From the NCBI RefSeq assembly GCF_011043735.1, contig NZ_JAAKGV010000019.1, positions 1-64,000 on the forward strand: a stretch of 64,000 nt of DNA, written 5' to 3'. Position numbers and translations under genes: made by a program. The notes under the pieces are model-generated. The model worked only from the letters and a program-made list of their open reading frames with translations. It ran no database searches and was not told where the DNA came from. The stretch comes from Methylobacterium sp. DB0501 (lineage in GTDB: Bacteria; Pseudomonadota; Alphaproteobacteria; Rhizobiales; Beijerinckiaceae). This document shows, piece by piece, positions 8,636 to 15,993 of the stretch. Within the stretch, counting starts at the first letter, position 1; every line of letters begins with the position of its first letter.

Positions 8636-10152
8636 GCCTCGCCGTCCGCGGGCGCGGGTCCCGACAGCATCGCCACCCTGCCCCGGTACGCCGGCAACCC
8701 AGAGAGCACGCCCTCGAAGTCGTCGAGCGCCTCGCCGACCTGCAGCCCTCCCTCCGACAACCTCAGTTCCCGGATGGTACGCTCGTGCGCGTTGACGCGG
8801 CTCTTCACCACCGACAGCGCGGTGCGGATCTCGCCTTTTGCCTCGAAGAAGCGAAAAAGCAGGATGCAATCGCTAAGATAGCTCAAGTCGACGTCGGTTC
8901 GTACTTCGCCCACGACACCGTGTTGGCCGAGGATCAGGAGCGTGGTGACGCCCTGCTGGTTGAGGTAGCTGAGCAACTCATGCATCTGCAGGATGAGGAA
9001 CTCCTCGCCGGGCATCGCGTGCAAGTATGCGTTCAAGCTATCGATGACCGCGAAGGTGGAGCCCCGCTCCTCCACGGCCTTCCTCGCCATGCCCGCGAAC
9101 TCGCCCGGCGAGACCTCGGCGGGGTCGATCTGCGTGATGGTCAGCCGCCCGGCCTCGACGTGAGGCCTCAGGTCCATGCCCAGGATGGCCGCCCGGGTCA
9201 TCAGGGTCGCGAGCCCCTCGTCGAACAGGTAGTAAGTCGCGGTCTCGCCTCGCTCCAGCGCCGCCACCATGCAGCGGACCGCTGTCGTGGTCTTGCCTAC
9301 GCCGGAGGGCCCGAGCAGCAGCGTGTTGGTCCCGGGTACCAGGCCGCCGCCTAGAAGCGCGTCGAGCTCGGCCGATCCGGTGGACTTGCCCCGTGGGTCG
9401 AACTCCGCGTGGTGCTCGGCCGCGATGAGGCGCGGGAACACCCGGATGCCGCCGGTCTCCAAGGCGAAGTCGTGGTAGCCGCCGCGGAACTTGATGCCGC
9501 GCGCCTTGACGATGCGCAGGCGGCGCCGCTCGGAGCCGAACTCGCGCGGCGCCTGCTCCAGTGAGACCACACCGTGCGCGATGCTGTGGAGCTGGACGTC
9601 CCCTGTCTCCGAGGTGCGGTCATCCAGCATCAGCACCGTGCAGGCGCGCTTGGCGAAGAACCGCTTCAGAGCCAGGATCTGGCGACGGTACCGCAAAGGG
9701 TTCTGGGCTAGCAGGCGCAGCTCGGAGAGGCTGTCGAACACGACGCGGTCGGGCTTCATCCGGTCGACCAGCGCGATGACCTCCTTCACCGTCTCGCCGA
9801 GCTCGATCTCGGACGGATGCAGGATCGACTGCTCGCTGTCGGGGTCGAGCCCGTCCTCGTCGACGAGCTCGTGCACGTCGATGCCGTCGAGGGTCCAGCC
9901 GTGGGTCGCCGCGGAGGCGCCGAGCTCTTCGATGGTCTCGGACAAGGTGACGTAGAGGGTACGCTCGCTCAGAGCCACGCCCTCCCGCAGGAACTGCAGC
10001 GCCAGCGTGGTCTTGCCGGTGCCGGGAGTGCCCTCCAGCAGGTAGAGCCGGCTCGGGGTGAGGCCGCCGCAGAGGACGTCGTCCAGGCCGGGCACCCCGG
10101 TCGAGATGCGGGGCTCCCTCTCGGGGGGCATGCTGGGCGTCGCGTCGGTCAT
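8632..10152 (-). CDS. KaiC-like double-domain ATPase
   Basis: The 506-residue protein has two RecA-like KaiC domains. The first has Walker A GTPGTGKTT (residues 41-49) and a Walker-B-like VVFDSLSEL. The second has GPSGVGKTT (281-289) and AVIDSLN. The catalytic Glu pair of KaiC appears as SE after the first-domain YVTL strand and as DE in the second (YYLFDEGLATL). The end RVNAHERTIRELRLSEGGL matches the KaiC-family C-terminal motif. No KaiA or KaiB is nearby. Cyanobacterial KaiC is a clock ATPase/autokinase; in heterotrophs such proteins are linked to stress or timing, and the function here is inferred from the coupled kinase. Confidence 0.88.
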   Translation of the reverse strand: MTDATPSMPPEREPRISTGVPGLDDVLCGGLTPSRLYLLEGTPGTGKTTLALQFLREGVALSERTLYVTLSETIEELGASAATHGWTLDGIDVHELVDEDGLDPDSEQSILHPSEIELGETVKEVIALVDRMKPDRVVFDSLSELRLLAQNPLRYRRQILALKRFFAKRACTVLMLDDRTSETGDVQLHSIAHGVVSLEQAPREFGSERRRLRIVKARGIKFRGGYHDFALETGGIRVFPRLIAAEHHAEFDPRGKSTGSAELDALLGGGLVPGTNTLLLGPSGVGKTTTAVRCMVAALERGETATYYLFDEGLATLMTRAAILGMDLRPHVEAGRLTITQIDPAEVSPGEFAGMARKAVEERGSTFAVIDSLNAYLHAMPGEEFLILQMHELLSYLNQQGVTTLLILGQHGVVGEVRTDVDLSYLSDCILLFRFFEAKGEIRTALSVVKSRVNAHERTIRELRLSEGGLQVGEALDDFEGVLSGLPAYRGRVAMLSGPAPADGEA

Positions 10153-10256
10153 CGGCTCGGTCGGTCTCCGCGGCGGGGCCGGCCCGCCAAGCCGGCACGG
10201 TAGTGGTCGGCCAAGCCCTTGTCAGCGCCCGCGGCGCCGCAACGTGGAGATCCCCG

Positions 10257-10297
10257 GACCCGTAACGCGTCACGGGGAACGCACTCCGTTACGGGTC
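10257..10297. repeat. 11-base perfect inverted repeat in divergent promoter region
   Basis: GACCCGTAACG (10257-10267) and CGTTACGGGTC (10287-10297) are exact reverse complements separated by 19 bases. They sit about 105 bases upstream of the KaiC-like start and 140 bases upstream of the EcfG promoter of the opposite gene. The spacing suits a dimeric regulator's operator, but no regulator can be named. Apart from this and the promoter at 10435, nothing else stands out in the 345-base gap 10153-10497. Confidence 0.5.
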
Positions 10298-10434
10298 GCC
10301 CGCGGAGTCGACCTCCCGTGCGCCATCCGGGGAAGCCCCGAGGCGTCGCCGGTCATCCCCGGATGGCGGGAAGAAGGGCGGCAAGCGCAAGTGGATGCCT
10401 GCGGTTCCGGGCGCTTCCGCCGCAGGATGCACCA

Positions 10435-10459
10435 GGAACGGAGCAGACCGACCCACGTT
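10435..10459 (+). promoter_or_regulatory. EcfG-type general stress promoter (GGAAC-N16-CGTT)
   Basis: GGAAC at 10435-10439 and CGTT at 10456-10459 are separated by exactly 16 bases. This matches the published consensus for the alphaproteobacterial general-stress sigma factor EcfG (GGAAC-N16/17-CGTT), controlled by PhyR/NepR. The -10 element ends 38 bases before the ATG of the ferritin-like gene and points toward it. Confidence 0.75.
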
Positions 10460-10497
10460 GGCCGCTGAACCCGACCTTACCGAGGAGCCACGACGGC

Positions 10498-11010
10498 ATG
10501 AGCGGCACGGACATCGGCACGATCTACGCGGGCGCTCTGCGCAACACCCGCGCCCTGGAGAGGCAGGGACTGGAGCAGATGGAGCGGCAGCTATCCGGCC
10601 TGGAACGCTACCCCGAATACGCGGCCGTCCTGCGCCGCCATGTCGAGGTCACCAAGGGGCAGATCGACCGGCTCGACAAGGCGCTCGAAGCCGTCGGCGA
10701 GAGCCCGTCGTCACTGAAGGAAACGGTGACCAGCGTGGCCGGCAGCATCGGCGCGGCGGTGCACGCCGTCGCGCAGGACGAAACCCTGAAGAACCTCTAC
10801 GCGGGCTACGCCTACCAGTACGACCAGGTCGCCGCCTACCGCTCGCTCGCCGTCATCGCGGAGCGGGCCGGCCAATCCGACAAGGCCGCGGGCTTCCGCA
10901 CCGCGGTCGAGGAGGAGACGAAGGGCGCCGAGGACATCGCGGCGCTGATCGAGCCGGTCACCAGGACCTATCTCGACCTGACGCTCAGCGGCTCGAAGGC
11001 CGATAGCTGA
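10498..11010 (+). CDS. Ferritin-like YciF/DUF892-type stress protein
   Basis: The 170-residue, almost wholly helical protein starts MSGTDIGTIYAGALRNTR and has the four-helix DUF892 pattern, with NLYAGYAYQYDQVAAYRSL and FRTAVEEETKGAEDI. DUF892 proteins are ferritin-like and often belong to stress regulons; their exact activity is not established. The ATG at 10498 follows a GAGGAG site, although the frame is open further upstream. An EcfG-type promoter lies just upstream, so induction in the general stress response is the likely control. A second, longer DUF892 gene is at 57541-58164. Confidence 0.8.
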   Translation: MSGTDIGTIYAGALRNTRALERQGLEQMERQLSGLERYPEYAAVLRRHVEVTKGQIDRLDKALEAVGESPSSLKETVTSVAGSIGAAVHAVAQDETLKNLYAGYAYQYDQVAAYRSLAVIAERAGQSDKAAGFRTAVEEETKGAEDIAALIEPVTRTYLDLTLSGSKADS

Positions 11011-11122
11011 ACGTTCAGCACCAGGGACTAATGCCCGGGGTGCATTCCGTTGACGGCATAACCGCACCTGCCTAACCTATCGCCCAGACCGCTGGTTATT
11101 GGGCGTGCGCAGAGCCAGCGCC

Positions 11123-11139
11123 ACCGGCCTTGGGCCGGT
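11123..11139 (+). terminator. Hairpin downstream of the ferritin-like gene
   Basis: ACCGGCC and GGCCGGT form a perfect seven-base stem around a TTG loop, 110 bases after the gene's stop. There is no T tract, so its role as a terminator is uncertain. Confidence 0.4.
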
Positions 11140-11209
11140 CCTTGCGGAAGCAGGGGTGGAGTGACACATCCACGAGCTTCGCCCCGAGACCGCCTTCGGG
11201 AGGTCGGAT

Positions 11210-11237
11210 CGGCCCCGAAAGGGGCCGCTTTCCGTTT
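11210..11237 (+). terminator. GNRA-looped hairpin followed by a T-rich stretch
   Basis: CGGCCCC and GGGGCCG close on a GAAA tetraloop and are followed by CTTTCCGTTT, the best terminator-like element in the 388-base gap 11011-11398. A weaker stem (GACCGCC/GGAGGTC around TTCG) lies immediately before it. It could end the upstream transcript or belong to a structured leader of the downstream c-di-GMP gene; no other gene is visible in the gap. Confidence 0.5.
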
Positions 11238-11398
11238 GCGACTTCGGTTTTCCCGAATAGGCGAGGCCTATGCATCGCCTAGGGCGTCGGCCCTCGGGTC
11301 GCGTCCTTCCTGTGGATCCCGGTGTCGGTTGCGCACCGTTAAGTCAGCCTAAACCGCCATGGCCCATGGTCAGGATTCGAACCTACCCAGGGCCATCC

Positions 11399-13786
11399 AT
11401 GCTCGCCGTCGTCGGTTGCCTCGCAGAGGCCCATGATTTTCGGCTCGTCGCACTCGCGGCCGCCATCTGCGCCCTGTCCGCCTTGACGACGGTCTGCCTC
11501 GTCAGCCACGCCCGCCGGGCGGAGGGCTGGGCGCAAGGCGGCTGGCTCGCCGTCGCGGCGACGGCCGGCGGCTCGGGCATCTGGGCGACCCACTTCATCG
11601 CCATGCTGGCCTTCGCCCCCGGCGTGCCGAGCGGCTACGACGTCGCGCTCACCGGCCTCTCGCTCGTCATCGCCGTCGCGCTCGCCGGCTCCGGCCTCTC
11701 GCTAGCCGTCCTGGTCGGCGGCAAGGTGGCGGCCTGGGTCGGCGGAGCGGTCCTCGGGCTCGGCATCGCGGCGATGCACTACACAGGCATGGCCGCCTAC
11801 GATGTCGCCGGCCACAAGGCGTGGGACCCGGCCATCGTCGGTGCCTCGCTCGCGCTCGGCGGCGTCCTCGGCGGCGCGGCGCTGGCGGCCCAGCTCGGAG
11901 CCCGCGGCCTCGCCCGGCAGTTGCCGGCGGCCCTCCTGCTGCTGCTGGCCATCTGCAGCCACCACTTCGTCGCCATGGGCGCCGTCACGGTCACGCCCGA
12001 CCCGACGCTCGCCGTGTCGGCGTCCGCCGTCCCGAACGCGTGGCTCGCCGTGGCCGTGGCGCTCGCGAGCTTCGCCATCCTGCTGCTCGCCGGCGCCGCG
12101 CTCGCCCTCGACGTGCGCGACCGCCGGCATTCGAAGCTGGAGGCGGAGCGCCTGCACAGCCTCGCCAACGCCGCCGTCGAAGGGCTCGTCGTCTGTACCG
12201 GCGACACGGTGGTGAGCGCCAACCGCAGCTTCGCGAAGCTCGTCGGCCTGCCGCAGGCGGCCCTCGCGGGGACGGCCCTGTCGGCGTACCTGCCGGGCGA
12301 CGCGGCCTGGCTCGCCGTGGCCGGCCAGCCCGAGCGCCCGGTCGAGGCCGAGATCCGGCAAGCCGACGGCACGCTCGTGCCGGTCGAGGTCATCATGCAG
12401 CCCGTCGAGCACGCCGGCCGGCCGCACTACGCGGTGGCCGTGCGCGACCTCCGCGCCCGGCGCCAGGCCGAGAGCCAAATCCAGTTCCTCGCCCACCACG
12501 ACGCGCTCACGGGACTGGCCAACCGCGCCAGCTTCGGCAAGCGGCTCGACCAGGAGATGCGGGCCGCGGACGCCTGCGGCCGCAAGCTCGCCGTCCTCTG
12601 CCTCGACCTCGACCGCTTCAAGGAGGTCAACGACCTGTTCGGCCACGCCACCGGGGACGCCATGTTGGAGAGCGTCGCCTGCATCGTCTCCGACGAGCTC
12701 GACGACGCGCAGATGGTGGCGCGGCTCGGCGGCGACGAGTTCGCGGTGCTGGCGCCCTGCGACCGACCCTCCGAGGCCGGGCGCCTCGCCGAGCGCATCC
12801 TGGAGGCGCTGCGCTCCGGTAGGCCGGATGCCGGCGGCCCGCAGATCGCCACCAGCATCGGCATCGCCCTCTACCCCGACGACGCGCAGGAGCGCGCCGC
12901 GCTCCTCAGCTACGCCGACACGGCCCTCTACCGCGCCAAGTCGGAGGGCCGCGGCACCTACCGCTTCTTCGAGGCGAGGATGGGCGTCGAGGTGCGCGAG
13001 CGCCGCCTCCTGGAGCACGACCTGCGCCACGCCGTGGCCCGCGGCGAGATGCATCTCGTCTACCAGCCCCAGACCGACGTGGGCTCGGGTGCCGTCATTG
13101 GCTTCGAGGCGTTGCTGCGCTGGAAGCACCCGGAGCGCGGCTTCGTCTCGCCGGCCGTGTTCATCCCCATCGCCGAGGAGAGCGACGCCATCCTGCGGAT
13201 CGGCGAGTGGGTGCTGCGCGAGGCTTGCCGCGAGGCCGCGACCTGGCCGCATCCCCTGTCCATCGCCGTCAACGTCTCGGCGGTGCAGATCCACAGCCCC
13301 CACTTCGTCGGCCTCGTGCACGAGGTGCTGCTCAAGACCGGGCTGGCGGCGCACAGGCTTGAGGTCGAGGTTACCGAGACGGCGCTGATCAGCGACCCGA
13401 ACCGGGCGCTGCTCACCCTGCGCCAATTGAAGTCGCTGGGGCTGCGCATCGCCATGGACGACTTCGGCACGGGCTACTCATCGCTCTCGAACCTGCGCTC
13501 GTTCCCGTTCGACAAGATCAAGATCGACGGCTCGTTCGTGCGTTCGGTAGACAGCAACGAGCAGACCGCGGCCATCGTGCGCTCGGTGCTCGGCCTCGGG
13601 CGCGGCCTCGGGCTTCCCGTCCTGGCGGAGGGCGTCGAGACCGAGGCCGAGTTCGGCTTCCTCGCCGCCGAGCAGTGTCACGCCGCGCAGGGCTACCTGA
13701 TGGGCCGCCCGTCGCCCATCGGGCAGTTCTCGCAGCACACGCATGGCACGGTTCCAGTCACCGACGAGAACCGGAAACGCGCCTGA
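11399..13786 (+). CDS. MHYT-PAS-GGDEF-EAL cyclic-di-GMP turnover protein
   Basis: The 795-residue membrane protein begins with an MHYT sensor of about seven helices carrying the repeated motifs WATHFIAMLAF, AMHYTGMAAY and SHHFVAMGAV, thought to bind copper and sense a diatomic gas. A PAS domain (about 255-350) precedes a GGDEF domain with an intact RLGGDEFAVL signature and no RxxD inhibitory site. The EAL domain keeps FEALLRW and DDFGTGYSSL. Both synthesis and hydrolysis of cyclic-di-GMP are therefore possible. The ATG at 11399 starts the membrane domain; the frame is open for 43 codons upstream without a good start signal. The downstream PilZ chemoreceptor is a plausible c-di-GMP reader. Confidence 0.9.
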   Translation: MLAVVGCLAEAHDFRLVALAAAICALSALTTVCLVSHARRAEGWAQGGWLAVAATAGGSGIWATHFIAMLAFAPGVPSGYDVALTGLSLVIAVALAGSGLSLAVLVGGKVAAWVGGAVLGLGIAAMHYTGMAAYDVAGHKAWDPAIVGASLALGGVLGGAALAAQLGARGLARQLPAALLLLLAICSHHFVAMGAVTVTPDPTLAVSASAVPNAWLAVAVALASFAILLLAGAALALDVRDRRHSKLEAERLHSLANAAVEGLVVCTGDTVVSANRSFAKLVGLPQAALAGTALSAYLPGDAAWLAVAGQPERPVEAEIRQADGTLVPVEVIMQPVEHAGRPHYAVAVRDLRARRQAESQIQFLAHHDALTGLANRASFGKRLDQEMRAADACGRKLAVLCLDLDRFKEVNDLFGHATGDAMLESVACIVSDELDDAQMVARLGGDEFAVLAPCDRPSEAGRLAERILEALRSGRPDAGGPQIATSIGIALYPDDAQERAALLSYADTALYRAKSEGRGTYRFFEARMGVEVRERRLLEHDLRHAVARGEMHLVYQPQTDVGSGAVIGFEALLRWKHPERGFVSPAVFIPIAEESDAILRIGEWVLREACREAATWPHPLSIAVNVSAVQIHSPHFVGLVHEVLLKTGLAAHRLEVEVTETALISDPNRALLTLRQLKSLGLRIAMDDFGTGYSSLSNLRSFPFDKIKIDGSFVRSVDSNEQTAAIVRSVLGLGRGLGLPVLAEGVETEAEFGFLAAEQCHAAQGYLMGRPSPIGQFSQHTHGTVPVTDENRKRA

Positions 13787-13846
13787 GCACGTCGGAAAGG
13801 GGCCAAGCGTCAACCTTGTCCGCCTAAGGATGTCGGATCGGATTGG

Positions 13847-14233
13847 ATGGGGGCAGGCATGAGGGGGCGGACGGCACGAAACACATCACCGGCCGTCCCG
13901 TCGCTCCGTGCCGCCGCCCTGACCTGCGCCCTGGTCGCCGGCTGCGGGCTCGTCCCGGTCGCCCTCGCGCTCGCGCCACGCCCCGGCGAGCCCGTCGCAG
14001 TCATCACCCTCTTCCCCGACGCCCCCATCCCCAAGGCCGTCGCCGCCTCGGGCGCGCCCATCCTGTGGCTTTCCACCGGAGGGCACGTCGCGATGCTCGA
14101 CGCCTCGGGGCGTGACGCCGCCGCCGACCTGCGCCGTGCCGGCGCCCTCCTCGTCCTCGCCGCCGGACCGCTCGGCACCTGCATGCCGGGCCTCCGGCTC
14201 CCCTCGAACCTCACCGGACCGCCGAAACCGTGA
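13847..14233 (+). CDS. Small membrane/secreted protein coupled to chemoreceptor
   Basis: The 128-residue product has one strongly hydrophobic segment (about residues 20-45, ALTCALVAGCGLVPVALALA) that could be a signal peptide or anchor, followed by a short alpha/beta-looking part with APILWLSTGGHVAMLDASG. I do not recognise a family. Its stop overlaps the GTG start of the chemoreceptor (GTGA), so the two are translationally coupled and probably act together, perhaps as an accessory sensor. The ATG four codons later is an alternative start. Confidence 0.6.
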   Translation: MGAGMRGRTARNTSPAVPSLRAAALTCALVAGCGLVPVALALAPRPGEPVAVITLFPDAPIPKAVAASGAPILWLSTGGHVAMLDASGRDAAADLRRAGALLVLAAGPLGTCMPGLRLPSNLTGPPKP

Positions 14234-15975
14234 CCGACAGCAGCAGCCTCGACCGCCTCCGCCTCGCCTTCTTGCCGGTCATGACCGGCGCCCTCGGAGC
14301 CCTCGCGACCCTTGTCACGGCGCTCGCCTGGTGGCGGGACGTCATGCCGGTGCCGGTGACGGCGCTCGCGCTCCTCTTGCCGGGAGCGGCCCTCGCGGCT
14401 GCCCGGCGGCATCGGGCGGCGGCCATCACCCGCCATCTCTCGTCGGCCACCCTGATGATGCTGGTCGGCCTGCTGGTGCTCGTCTCATCCGGCACGCACC
14501 TGCAGATCGACGTCCACATGGTGTTCTTCGCCGCCCTCGCGGTCGCCGCCGGCTGGTGCTGCTGGTCCTCGATCCTGGTGGCGGCCGGCGTCGTCGCCGT
14601 CCACCACCTCGCGCTCAACGTGCTCTACCCGGCCGCCGTGTTCCCCAACGGCGCCGAGTACCTGCGCGTCGTCCTTCACGCCTTCGTCCTCGTCACGGAA
14701 GCCGCCGCCCTGGTGCTGGCCGCCCGCCAACTCGCCAAGGCCCTCTCCTCGGCCGAGGAAGCGACCCGTCAAGCCGCCGACAGCGTGCTGGCGCAGCGCC
14801 GTGCCGAGGCCGCCGCCGGCCAGGACCGCAACCTTGAGGTCCACCGCCAGCGCCGCCTCGGCGAGGTCGTCGCCGAGTTCCGCGACGCGCTGGTCGAGAT
14901 CGAGCACAAGGTAGAGCGCGAGACGGGCGGCATGCGCGAGACCGCGCTCTCCCTCAACGGGGTCGCCGAGCAGTCGAGCGTACAGGCTGCCAATGCGGAG
15001 ACCACGGCGTCGGCAACCGCGCGGAACGTGCTCTCGGTGTCGGCGGGTGCCGAGGAGCTCAGCGCCTCCATCTCCGACATTGCCGGCCAGACCGAGCGGG
15101 CCCGCGAGTTCATCGCGCACATGACGGAGATCGCGCGGACCACGAACGAGGAAGTCGAGCAGCTCGCGGTCGTGGCCGACCGCATCGGCGCGGTCACGGG
15201 CCTGATCAAGTCGGTGGCCGACCAGACGAACCTCCTGGCGCTGAACGCCACCATCGAGGCGGCGCGGGCCGGTGCGGCCGGCAGGGGCTTCGCGGTCGTG
15301 GCCTCGGAGGTGAAGGCGCTGGCGGGCCAGACCATGAAGGCCGCCGACGAGATCGTGTCCCAGGTCGATGCCATTCAGGCCTCGACGCGCCGTACCGTCG
15401 GCTCCGTCCACGCGATGGCCTCGGCCACGCAGGAGGTGAACGCCCTGACGACGTCCATCGCCGTGTCGGTGGACCAGCAGCGGGCGGCGACGCAGGAGAT
15501 CTCCCGCACGGTGGCGCAGGTCGCGCAGGGCAGTTCCGAGGCACATGCCGGCGCCGTGTCCGTCTCGCAGGCCACCCGGGAGACGAGGCACCATGCCGAC
15601 AGCGCCCTGTCAGCGTCGGAATCCCTACAGGCGGTCGCCGCCGACCTCGCCCGCTCCGTGAGCCAGTTCGTCCAGCGTGTCACGACCGACCTGGAAGAGC
15701 GCCGGGGCGGCGTGCGCATCGCCGTCGCCGAAGCGGGCTTCCTGCACTCGCGGGGCCGCCGCTACCCGGTGCGCCTCGTCGAGGTCTCGTCCCATGGTGC
15801 CCGCGTCACTGACGTGCCGCCGCTCGCCTCAGGCGAGGCGGTCGAGTTCGAGACGGCTGATGGTGGACGCATCCCGGCGGCGGTCGCCTGGTCCGAGGGT
15901 GGCGCGGCGGGTCTCGAAATTAAGTCCGGCCTGCGGCACCCGGCGTTGGACGTGAGACTTGGCAAGGCAGGCTGA
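14230..15975 (+). CDS. Methyl-accepting chemotaxis protein with C-terminal PilZ domain
   Basis: The 581-residue protein has an N-terminal block of about six membrane helices (residues 10-165), a linker, and an MCP signalling domain (about 245-480) with the hairpin tip VADQTNLLALNATIEAARAG, which contacts CheA and CheW. A PilZ-like domain follows (about 490-570), starting near RGGVRIAVAEAG and containing RYPVRLVEVSSHGARV. PilZ domains commonly bind cyclic-di-GMP, so taxis output could be tuned by that messenger. The GTG start overlaps the upstream stop. The ligand of the membrane sensor is unknown. Confidence 0.88.
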   Translation: MTDSSSLDRLRLAFLPVMTGALGALATLVTALAWWRDVMPVPVTALALLLPGAALAAARRHRAAAITRHLSSATLMMLVGLLVLVSSGTHLQIDVHMVFFAALAVAAGWCCWSSILVAAGVVAVHHLALNVLYPAAVFPNGAEYLRVVLHAFVLVTEAAALVLAARQLAKALSSAEEATRQAADSVLAQRRAEAAAGQDRNLEVHRQRRLGEVVAEFRDALVEIEHKVERETGGMRETALSLNGVAEQSSVQAANAETTASATARNVLSVSAGAEELSASISDIAGQTERAREFIAHMTEIARTTNEEVEQLAVVADRIGAVTGLIKSVADQTNLLALNATIEAARAGAAGRGFAVVASEVKALAGQTMKAADEIVSQVDAIQASTRRTVGSVHAMASATQEVNALTTSIAVSVDQQRAATQEISRTVAQVAQGSSEAHAGAVSVSQATRETRHHADSALSASESLQAVAADLARSVSQFVQRVTTDLEERRGGVRIAVAEAGFLHSRGRRYPVRLVEVSSHGARVTDVPPLASGEAVEFETADGGRIPAAVAWSEGGAAGLEIKSGLRHPALDVRLGKAG

Positions 15976-15993
15976 GGACGGCCCCTCCCCTGG

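Noticed and set aside
11371..11388. tRNA T-arm-like sequence on the minus strand (GGTTCGAATCC)
   Set aside because: The surrounding bases do not form an acceptor stem, D arm or anticodon arm, and the putative tRNA would lie inside the start of the MHYT gene.
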